From: Celeribacter persicus
Lineage (GTDB): Bacteria > Pseudomonadota > Alphaproteobacteria > Rhodobacterales > Rhodobacteraceae
Assembly (NCBI RefSeq): GCF_003050785.1
Contig: NZ_QAOH01000007.1
Span: forward strand, 62,001 to 126,000
Direction of reading: 5' to 3'
Length of the DNA: 64,000 nucleotides
Part shown: piece by piece, positions 8,108-15,033 of the stretch
Layout: the number at the start of each line of letters is the position of its first letter
Position numbering within the stretch: the first letter of the stretch is position 1
Made by a program: the position numbers and the translations under genes
The notes under the pieces: model-generated
What the model saw: only the letters and a program-made list of their open reading frames with translations
Databases searched by the model: none
Told to the model about the DNA's origin: nothing

Positions 8108-9318
8108 TGTCTGCTACAAGTTCCGCCATGCCCGTCCTGACCCCGCTCACGCTCACCGGGCAGGACGTGAGGCTTTGCCCCGACAATGCCGCCTATATGG
8201 CCCGCACGGACCTGCAACAGACCCGGATGCTGGGTTATATGCCGTTCAATCTCGATGCGGTGACGACGCTTTTGCTCGGCCTTCTGGGCGATCGTGCAAC
8301 GGTACGCCACATCTGTGGCACCACAGACGAAATCCTGAATTTTCTCACCGAAGCAGGGTTGTCGATCCATGAAGAAATGTATCGCTACGAAACCGGTGCC
8401 GAGGCCGAGGCCATCGCCGACCGGCTGATCTCGGAAGGCCGGAAACTGTTCTGGCCTTATCCGCTGCGCGCGGACCGGTTTGAGGACACCGCCCATCTTG
8501 TGCCCCCCGCGCTCTGGTCACGGCTCAACAGCAAGACCGCCCTGCCCGATCTGGTGCCGCCTGAAGCCCTCGCCCCGCGCCAGAGCTATGCGACCGAAGC
8601 CCTCCCCGAGGACATCGTCCTGCCCGCCTATCTCAAGGCCGGCGGGGAGGAAGCGACCGGTTGGGGCTATGCCGTGCGTCATTGCGAGACCGCCGAACAA
8701 CTCGCCGAAGCGCGTGAGGCGTTCCTCGCTCAGGGCATCGAAAGCGTGATCGTCGAAGAAGCCATGGCGGTGACGCGTTGCTGGTGCGTCAATCTCGCGG
8801 TTGGCCCCGAAGGGATGCAGTATCTGGGGGCTGCCGAACAGACCTTCTCCGCCCCCGCCCGCCAGCTGGGCAGCGTGATCGACCCGGAAGCCTCCTACCC
8901 GGAGACGGGTCATGCGCTTGCCCTGCACGTCGCGGAAGAGGCCCGCAAGCGCGGCTTTCTCGGAGTCTGCGGGCTGGATATCGGTCAGACCACCGACGGG
9001 CGGCTGATCGTCTTCGACCCGAATTTTCGCTTCAATTCTTCCACCCCGCAAATCCTGTTGCACCGCATGGCGGCAGAGCGAAGCGGCCTTCGGCTCAGCC
9101 TGTCCTTTTCCGGTAAGGCACACTGTTCCATGCCCTCCCTGATCGCCCGGCTCAGGGGCCCCGTCGCCGACGGCTGGTTCGTCCCCACGCGACTGCTCGA
9201 TGGGGCCCTGTTGCCCGCAGCCGAAGGCGCAAGCCTGTGCACCGGATTCGTGCTCGCCGACACCCGTGAAACGGCGGAAACCCGCAGCCACTTGCTACAG
9301 TCCCTGATCGACGCCTAA
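8104..9318 (+). CDS. ATP-grasp family ligase, second of a tandem pair
   Basis: 404 residues. The N-terminal region (1-130) is not recognisable. The ATP-grasp core is seen in PAYLKAGGEEATGWGYAV (the usual nucleotide-binding Lys), SVIVEEAMAVTRCWCVNLAV and GVCGLDIGQTTDGRLIVFDPNFRFNSST, where DPNFR-N resembles the D/E-x-N metal site of biosynthetic ATP-grasp ligases. The C-terminal ~100 residues follow the domain and may bind substrate. The GTPase-free, peptide-synthetase-free setting argues for a short two-step amide-forming pathway, not a large NRPS. It starts inside the stop of the first ligase gene. The next gene is convergent, so the two ligases form a stand-alone operon. Confidence 0.75.
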   Translation: MMSATSSAMPVLTPLTLTGQDVRLCPDNAAYMARTDLQQTRMLGYMPFNLDAVTTLLLGLLGDRATVRHICGTTDEILNFLTEAGLSIHEEMYRYETGAEAEAIADRLISEGRKLFWPYPLRADRFEDTAHLVPPALWSRLNSKTALPDLVPPEALAPRQSYATEALPEDIVLPAYLKAGGEEATGWGYAVRHCETAEQLAEAREAFLAQGIESVIVEEAMAVTRCWCVNLAVGPEGMQYLGAAEQTFSAPARQLGSVIDPEASYPETGHALALHVAEEARKRGFLGVCGLDIGQTTDGRLIVFDPNFRFNSSTPQILLHRMAAERSGLRLSLSFSGKAHCSMPSLIARLRGPVADGWFVPTRLLDGALLPAAEGASLCTGFVLADTRETAETRSHLLQSLIDA

Positions 9319-9332
9319 CATCCAGCGCCGGG

Positions 9333-10172
9333 TCAGCCGTCAGCGACGCAGACCTGGCGCTGCTCGCCAAGGCCGTCGATGCCGAGCGTCACCACATCGC
9401 CCGCACGCAGGAAACGCTGCGGTTCCATCCCCATGCCGACTCCTGCGGGCGTTCCGGTGGAAATGATGTCGCCGGGCCGAAGCGTGAAGAATTGCGACAG
9501 ATAGGAAATCAGCGCCGCCGGTTTGAAGACCATGTTGGCCGTCGTTCCCGCCTGCATCCGCTCACCGTTCACATCGAGCCACATAGCAAGCGCAGACGGA
9601 TCCTCGATCTCATCCGGCGTCACCAGCCACGGGCCCACCGGGCCGAAATTGTCCGAGGATTTGCCCTTGGACCACTGCCCCGCGCGCTCAAGCTGAAAGC
9701 TCCGCTCGGAGACATCGTTGATCAGGCAATAGCCCGCCAGATAATCGAGTGCCGCGTCTTCCTCGACATATTTCGCGGGCTTTCCGATCACGAGACCCAA
9801 TTCGACCTCCCAATCGACCTTTTCCGCTCCGCGCGGGATCAGGATCGGGTCGTTCGGCCCACAGATCGCAGATGTGTATTTCGCGAAGATCACTGGCTCC
9901 TCCGGCAACGCCATGCCGCTTTCCGCCGCGTGATCGGCGAAATTGAGCCCGATGCAGATGAACTTACCGGTGCCACCGACACAGGGACCATAGCGCACCT
10001 CTTCGCTCACCACAGGCAGGGCATCGAGATCCAGACGGGCAACTTCGCCCAGCCGCGAGAGCTGATCTCCTGCGATGTCATGCACATGATCAGACAGGTC
10101 TCTGAGCCGACCCTTGCGGTCGATCACCCCCGGTTTCTCCGATCCCGCTTCGCCAAAACGCACCAGTTTCAT
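9333..10172 (-). CDS. Fumarylacetoacetate hydrolase (FAH) family protein
   Basis: 279 residues, the usual size for single-domain FAH enzymes. The metal-binding acidic triad is visible in DWEVELGLVIG (Glu-x-Glu) and in LINDVSERS (Asp). The conserved KSSDNFGPVGPWLVT and the C-terminal GDIISTGTPAGVG are diagnostic. Such enzymes cleave C-C bonds of 2-oxo acids or isomerise or decarboxylate them in aromatic degradation, and some act on ureidoglycolate. The exact substrate is not evident, and no aromatic pathway is adjacent. It is divergent from an MFS transporter (start about 150 bases away), which might move the substrate. Confidence 0.88.
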   Translation of the reverse strand: MKLVRFGEAGSEKPGVIDRKGRLRDLSDHVHDIAGDQLSRLGEVARLDLDALPVVSEEVRYGPCVGGTGKFICIGLNFADHAAESGMALPEEPVIFAKYTSAICGPNDPILIPRGAEKVDWEVELGLVIGKPAKYVEEDAALDYLAGYCLINDVSERSFQLERAGQWSKGKSSDNFGPVGPWLVTPDEIEDPSALAMWLDVNGERMQAGTTANMVFKPAALISYLSQFFTLRPGDIISTGTPAGVGMGMEPQRFLRAGDVVTLGIDGLGEQRQVCVADG

Positions 10173-10319
10173 GGGCTTCTCCCTCTGTTTCCCCTTTCAT
10201 GCCCTGTTGCAGCGCACATGTTAAGTCGCAATCCACCATGTGATCGCTTTGTCGCGCCACCGGGCTTGTCACAGCAAGTCAAATGGCGAATGTAGGTGCA
10301 AAATCAGTCCGGAGCGCCA

Positions 10320-11537
10320 ATGTCCACCGCCAGAGCCCGTCACGCCATCCTCGCCCTGTCCATCGGCACGCTGTTCTTCCTGTTCGAATTCGTCGCCCGC
10401 ATTTCCCCCTCCACCGCCACCGAGGCGATCACCCGCGACCTCGGTCTGTCGAATGCCGATTTGGGGGTATTCTCCTCCCTGTTTTTCTGGATTTACGCGC
10501 CGATGCAGATTGTCGTCGGGTTGTTGCTCGACCGCTGGGGCGCGCGGCGGTTCGTGGTGCCGGCCATCGCGCTTTGCGCCGGGGGCATCGCACTTGTCGG
10601 TGCCGCGCCCAATATCACCATCGCCGGGATCGGGCGGCTGATGACCGGCTTCGGGGCTTCCTTTGCCTTTGTCGGCGCGCTCTACGCGGTCAACCACTGG
10701 TTTGCACCCGCCCGCTTCGCGCTTCTCTCCGGGATCGTCAATGCGGTGGGCATGCTCGGCACGGCGATCGGTGTGGTCTGGCTCACCGCGCTCACCGACA
10801 CTGCGGGTTGGCGCCCGAGTTTTCTCGGCATCGGCACGGTCGGGGCCGGGCTTTTCGTGCTGGCGCTGCTGTTTTACCGAGACGCGCCTTCGGCGGGCGA
10901 CACGGAGACCCATGCCAACCCGCTCGGCCCCCTGCGCCAGATCGTCAAAAGCCCGCAGGTCTGGCTTGTGTCGCTGGTCGGCGCACTGATCTACATGCCG
11001 ATCAATGTCTATGGCGGGCTTTGGGGCAACGAGGAACTGACCGCCGATCACGCACTCTCCTCCGTTTCCGCGGAAACCGCCGTCTCCATGGTCTTCTGGG
11101 GTATGGCGGCAGGTTCCGTGCTCTGGGGCGCAGTGTCGGACGCTTTGGGCCATCGCAAATGGATCGTCTTCGGCGGCGCGGTGGCGGCCACGCTCGCTTG
11201 GGCCGCCGTCATCTTCACCACGACCGACAGCGTCTGGCTGCTGTCCACGGCGCTCTTTCTTGGCGGGGTGTTCTGCGGCGCGCAGATGCTCACCTTCGCC
11301 ATGGCAAAGGAAGGCCAAGATCAAAGCACGGTCGGCACGGTCACGGCCTTCGTCAACATGATCGGGATCGGCGCGGCTTTGGTGTTTCAGCCGCTCGTGG
11401 GCTGGCTGCTCGACCTCTCAGGCGGCGATCACACACTGGCGCTCGCCTCCGTGCCGATCTGCCTTGGCGTGGCCGCTTTGCTCGTGCTCGCCTTGCGCGA
11501 ACCCGAACAGCCGCACCTGCGACACGGCCACCGATAA
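10320..11537 (+). CDS. MFS transporter
   Basis: 405 residues from ATG 10320, with GGAGCG just upstream; a GTG at 10296 is a weaker start. There are about twelve hydrophobic helices. The MFS signature between helices 2 and 3 reads GLLLDRWGARR, and a second-half counterpart is GAVSDALGHRKW. It resembles anion/cation symporter or CynX/NarK-like branches of MFS; the substrate is unknown. It is divergent from the FAH-family gene and convergent, at 6 bases, with the Rrf2 regulator gene. Confidence 0.88.
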   Translation: MSTARARHAILALSIGTLFFLFEFVARISPSTATEAITRDLGLSNADLGVFSSLFFWIYAPMQIVVGLLLDRWGARRFVVPAIALCAGGIALVGAAPNITIAGIGRLMTGFGASFAFVGALYAVNHWFAPARFALLSGIVNAVGMLGTAIGVVWLTALTDTAGWRPSFLGIGTVGAGLFVLALLFYRDAPSAGDTETHANPLGPLRQIVKSPQVWLVSLVGALIYMPINVYGGLWGNEELTADHALSSVSAETAVSMVFWGMAAGSVLWGAVSDALGHRKWIVFGGAVAATLAWAAVIFTTTDSVWLLSTALFLGGVFCGAQMLTFAMAKEGQDQSTVGTVTAFVNMIGIGAALVFQPLVGWLLDLSGGDHTLALASVPICLGVAALLVLALREPEQPHLRHGHR

Positions 11538-11543
11538 GATGAG

Positions 11544-12032
11544 TCAGCCCGCCTGACGCTGTGCCCCGCAACCGCCCTGCGGCAACATCATGTCCGGATT
11601 GGGCAGCGTCAAAAGCGCCTCAAGACCCACATTGTCTTCCACCAGGTCCTGCAAGGTCATGTCATCGAGCACGCTATAGAAGGCTTCGAGCGCGGCGGTA
11701 AGCGCGATCCGCAACCGGCACACCGCATGCAGCGGACAGGTGTTGGCTTCATTCGCGAAACATTCCGCGAAAGGCACCGCCGCCTCGAAATGACGAAACA
11801 CTTCGCCAAGGGAAATCTTCTCCGGCGAGCGCGCCAGCACGATCCCCCCCGCACGTCCGCGCGTGGTCTCGATATAGCCCCCCGCCGCCAGAAGATGCAC
11901 CACCTGCGCCAGATGGTTCTCCGAGGCATTCGCCGCTTTGGCAATGCCCGCCCGGCGGATCATATGCCCCTCGTTCACGGCGCAGGCCATCAGCACACGC
12001 ATGGCCAGATTGGTTCGGATCGTCAGACGCAT
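11544..12032 (-). CDS. nsrR: Rrf2-family Fe-S regulator, NsrR-like
   Basis: 162 residues from the ATG at 12032 (MRLTIRTNLAMRVLM); 11 further codons upstream are open. The winged helix lies at about 10-70 (AGIAKAANASENHLAQVVHLLAAGGYIETTRGRAGG in pieces). Three cysteines (C-x7-C-x5-C in ECFANEANTC and PLHAVC) form the Fe-S ligand set. This and the conserved AxRLR-like downstream helix point to NsrR, the NO-sensing repressor, more than to IscR or RirA. The target genes are not adjacent. A good FNR-type box lies about 72 bases upstream, so expression may rise when oxygen falls. Confidence 0.72.
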   Translation of the reverse strand: MRLTIRTNLAMRVLMACAVNEGHMIRRAGIAKAANASENHLAQVVHLLAAGGYIETTRGRAGGIVLARSPEKISLGEVFRHFEAAVPFAECFANEANTCPLHAVCRLRIALTAALEAFYSVLDDMTLQDLVEDNVGLEALLTLPNPDMMLPQGGCGAQRQAG

Positions 12033-12103
12033 ATTGCGGTTCGTACTCCATCTAGAATGACACAAATCCCCGGCACGTTAGAGCGCCTTCAGCGGCCCGG
12101 ACG

Positions 12104-12117
12104 TTGATCTGTATCAG
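12104..12117 (-). promoter_or_regulatory. FNR/FnrL-type box upstream of the Rrf2 regulator
   Basis: TTGAT-CTGT-ATCAG matches TTGAT-N4-ATCAA at nine of ten specified positions. Its centre is about 78 bases upstream of the regulator's ATG (12032), compatible with class II activation at -41.5 followed by a ~37-base leader. Its only nearby target in this orientation is the nsrR-like gene. Confidence 0.62.
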
Positions 12118-12128
12118 AAAGGTATATT

Positions 12129-13205
12129 TCAGACCGAGAAATAAGTCCCGTCAAAGGGCACCGCAAGCGATCCCCCGCCGATGCCGTGCACCGTCAGACG
12201 ATCCGGCCCGACAGAAAGCCCCACCACACCGGCCCAGCCCGGAGGCCGTTCGAGCACAGCAATGGCATGGCGCAGGGTGAGACTGCCCCCAGCCGTAAGG
12301 GCGAAAGCCGTGGCCACGCCTTCGCGCGCCACGGCATTGTCCCCAAGCGCGGCACGGTGCCCCTCGGCCCCTGCGGCACAGCCGTCCTCGATGCCCAAAA
12401 CGCCGTCATGCCGCCCGTCCCAGGGCGCATAACCCCGCCCGCCGTTTGATATCCAAAGCATGGTGACCGGCATCACCCGGCTGTCCTTGAGCACCACGAC
12501 GATATCACTCTCCGCCAACCGTGACACCGCCGTCCAGCCGATGCCGCCGATGTCCGCCTCGACAAGCGTGACGAAATCCTCATGACCGGTATCCCCGTCC
12601 CCCCGATCCGGATAGCGCGTCAGATCGACCGTGCCTCCGTCCGCCGCCGGAAAGGCAGAGAGATCAGCGCTCCGCCCCCACGCAGCCAGCCGATGCGCGG
12701 GTTCCAGAGGATCGTTGCTCACCGCGGCGCGTTTCGGTGAAAAGGCGATATGATCGCCGGGAGAGACCCGAAACATCGGATGATGGGCAAAGGTCAGACC
12801 GCCCTGCCCGCCCGAGATCACATGGCGCTGATAGAGCACCGGGTGAGCCTCACAAAACCGCAACTCCTTGGTGATCCGCGCGCCCATCACCGGGCGCTCA
12901 AGAGCGAGCTTCATCACCGCGCAGGCCCCGCCCTCCGCACGCACCACCGGGTGCCAGCGCGCATTGGCGCTCCAGCCGTGGGGTGGATCGTCCAGCAGAT
13001 CGGATGACCCGAAAGGCGCGGCGAGAAAGTCGCCCGCCAGATGCGCGTCGATCACGCTGCCCGCCGCCTCTGCGGCCGGTGTACCGACCCAATGCGCGGT
13101 GTGGAAAATCTCGCGATCCCGAACGGCAAAACGCCGGATATTGCCGACCTCGGGATCGAACGCCAGATCGAGCGGCCCCGCCCGAAGACGCAGCCAGCGC
13201 TCCAT
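12129..13205 (-). CDS. Aldose-1-epimerase-like (galactose mutarotase fold) protein
   Basis: 358 residues, cytosolic. Mutarotase-fold hallmarks include the His-containing strand TFAHHPMFRVSPGD (about 148-161), and toward the C-terminus WISNGGRGYAPWDGRHDGVLGIEDGCA, which carries the Trp and the Glu expected of the catalytic base. It is not a close match to GalM. The family contains many uncharacterised sugar epimerases and sugar-binding proteins. Its ATG overlaps the rlmE stop by one base (TGATG), so it is translationally coupled to a ribosomal RNA methyltransferase, which is functionally puzzling. Confidence 0.68.
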   Translation of the reverse strand: MERWLRLRAGPLDLAFDPEVGNIRRFAVRDREIFHTAHWVGTPAAEAAGSVIDAHLAGDFLAAPFGSSDLLDDPPHGWSANARWHPVVRAEGGACAVMKLALERPVMGARITKELRFCEAHPVLYQRHVISGGQGGLTFAHHPMFRVSPGDHIAFSPKRAAVSNDPLEPAHRLAAWGRSADLSAFPAADGGTVDLTRYPDRGDGDTGHEDFVTLVEADIGGIGWTAVSRLAESDIVVVLKDSRVMPVTMLWISNGGRGYAPWDGRHDGVLGIEDGCAAGAEGHRAALGDNAVAREGVATAFALTAGGSLTLRHAIAVLERPPGWAGVVGLSVGPDRLTVHGIGGGSLAVPFDGTYFSV

Positions 13206-13921
13206 CAGCCCCGGAACCCCGTGGCGACCACGAATTTCTCGGAACTGTCCGAACGCGAGGCAGGCGGCTTCATGTTCACCACCTTCTCGAATTTCTGTTT
13301 CAGAAGCTTCTGAAGATCTCCCTCGGCCCCACCCGCCAGAACCTTCGCAACAAACGTCCCACCGGGAGTGAGCACGTCAAAAGCCAGATAGGCCGCCGCC
13401 TCGCACAGCGCGATGATCCGCAGGTGATCGGTCTGTTTGTGCCCGGACGAGGCCGCCGCCATATCGGACATCACCACATCGGCCTCTCCACCGAGCCACT
13501 CCTTGACCTTCTCGTCGGCATCGTCCGACATGAAATCGAGCTGATGGGTCTGCGCCCCCGCAATGGGTTCGACCTCCTGCAAATCGACGCCCAGAACAGT
13601 GCCGATCTTCTTGCCGCTCTTCTCGCCAAGTGCATTCACCCGCTTGACCGCGACCTGACACCAGCCGCCGGGCGCACAGCCGAGATCGACCACGCGCGCG
13701 CCGGGCACGAGAAAGCGAAACTTGTCATCGAGTTCGAGAATTTTGAAGGCCGCACGACCGCGATAGCCCTCGGCCTTGGCGCGCTTCACATAGGGATCGT
13801 TGAGCTGACGCTCCAGCCAACGGGTCGACGAGAGCTTGCGCCCGCGCGCAGACTTCACCTTCACCCGCAAATCGCGCGCCCCGCGCCCGGATGAGTTGCC
13901 AGAAGTTTTCTTGTCGGCCAT
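13205..13921 (-). CDS. rlmE: 23S rRNA (uridine-2'-O)-methyltransferase RlmE
   Basis: 238 residues. The Rossmann methyltransferase motif I is [15 protein letters not shown]. The catalytic K-D-K-E series is visible, with the first Lys in [12 protein letters not shown], the Asp in DVVMSDMA, and the second Lys in [13 protein letters not shown] basic N-terminal tail (SARGRKLSS) contacts rRNA. It methylates U2552 of 23S rRNA in the A-loop late in large-subunit assembly, using S-adenosylmethionine. It is somewhat longer than E. coli RlmE (209). It leads the two-gene unit with the mutarotase-like gene. Confidence 0.94.
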   Translation of the reverse strand: MADKKTSGNSSGRGARDLRVKVKSARGRKLSSTRWLERQLNDPYVKRAKAEGYRGRAAFKILELDDKFRFLVPGARVVDLGCAPGGWCQVAVKRVNALGEKSGKKIGTVLGVDLQEVEPIAGAQTHQLDFMSDDADEKVKEWLGGEADVVMSDMAAASSGHKQTDHLRIIALCEAAAYLAFDVLTPGGTFVAKVLAGGAEGDLQKLLKQKFEKVVNMKPPASRSDSSEKFVVATGFRG

Positions 13922-13990
13922 CGCTCAGAGTCCTTTTGATCGAAAGGCCTTATAACAGCAACGCAGGGCCTTGGAAAAGGGGCTCCGGTT

Positions 13991-14047
13991 TGAGTATTTG
14001 AACCAAGAAGAAAACCTTTCGCAACTTCTTCTTGGCGAAAATACTCA
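13991..14047. repeat. Long imperfect palindrome at the end of the dehydrogenase gene
   Basis: Two 22-base arms (13991-14012 and 14026-14047) flank a 13-base loop. Each arm reads TGAGTATTT-NNN-CCAAGAAGAA in its own direction, with 9 + 10 paired positions interrupted by a 3-base bulge. The right arm includes the stop codon (14045-14047) of the dehydrogenase. There is no U-tract after the stem, so it is more like a REP-type or mRNA-stabilising element than a classical terminator. Confidence 0.75.
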
Positions 14048-14929
14048 CTTGAACGCTTTGAGCCGCGCCAACAGAGACGAGGTGTCCCAACGGCCGCCAC
14101 CCATGGTTTGAACGTCCTTGTAGAACTGATCGACAAGGGCCGTAACCGGCATAGGCGTGCGCGTCTCCTCCCCCGCCTCCAAACAGATCGCCAGGTCCTT
14201 GCGCATCCAGTCAACGGCAAAGCCGTGCTCGTATTCGCCCGCCAGCATGGTCTTGTGACGGTTCACCATCTGCCAGCTTCCGGCCGCACCGCCCGCGATC
14301 ACCTCGACCAGCGCCTCCCCGTCGAGGCCGGAGTTCTCGGCCAGCAAAAGCGCCTCGGAGAGCCCCTGCACCAGCCCCGCGATACAGATCTGATTGCACA
14401 TCTTGGCGGTCTGGCCCATGCCAACCGCACCGAGACGCTTCACCGTGCGACCATAAGCGGCCATGATCGGTTCGGCTTTCGCATAATCCTCTTCCGCGCC
14501 GCCACACATGACTGACAACACACCGTTTTCGGCGCCCGCCTGACCGCCCGACACCGGCGCATCGACATAGCCGATGCCCTTTTCCGCAGCCACGGCGGCA
14601 AGCTCGCGGGTCACTTTCGCCGAGACCGTGGTGTGATCGACGAACACCGCCCCCGCGCTCATGCCCGCGAAGGCCCCATCCGGGCCGAGGCAGACCGAGC
14701 GCAGGTCGTCATCGTTGCCGACACAGGCCATAACGAATTCCGCCCCCTCAGAGGCCTCGCGCGGCGTGGCGGCAAACCCGCCCCGATGCGCAGCGGCCCA
14801 GGCCTCCGCCTTCGCTGTCGTGCGGTTGTAAACCGTCACCTCGTGGCCCTTGGCCGCAAGATGCCCCGCCATCGGAGACCCCATGACTCCCAACCCCAGA
14901 AATGTGACTTTCGTCCCTGTTTGAAGCAT
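14045..14929 (-). CDS. Beta-hydroxyacid dehydrogenase (3-hydroxyisobutyrate / tartronate semialdehyde reductase family)
   Basis: 294 residues, the family's normal size. The Rossmann motif GLGVMG lies at 12-17, the substrate loop is VDAPVSGGQAGAENG (about 119-133), and the catalytic lysine is in GQTAKMCNQI. It reduces or oxidises small beta-hydroxyacids with NAD(P). NRTTAK after beta-strand 2 (Arg/Thr instead of an acidic residue) suggests NADP preference. Choosing between GarR/GlxR-like and MmsB-like is not possible from sequence alone. A large palindrome covers its stop codon. Confidence 0.88.
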   Translation of the reverse strand: MLQTGTKVTFLGLGVMGSPMAGHLAAKGHEVTVYNRTTAKAEAWAAAHRGGFAATPREASEGAEFVMACVGNDDDLRSVCLGPDGAFAGMSAGAVFVDHTTVSAKVTRELAAVAAEKGIGYVDAPVSGGQAGAENGVLSVMCGGAEEDYAKAEPIMAAYGRTVKRLGAVGMGQTAKMCNQICIAGLVQGLSEALLLAENSGLDGEALVEVIAGGAAGSWQMVNRHKTMLAGEYEHGFAVDWMRKDLAICLEAGEETRTPMPVTALVDQFYKDVQTMGGGRWDTSSLLARLKAFK

Positions 14930-15033
14930 GGCTTTTCCCTCTCCGCCGGATATGGTTTAACGGCGCAAACGGTAGCCGCTCGCGGCCCGGCGTCAACATC
15001 CATTCGCGCACATCCGATAGGTTCGCCCTGCCC

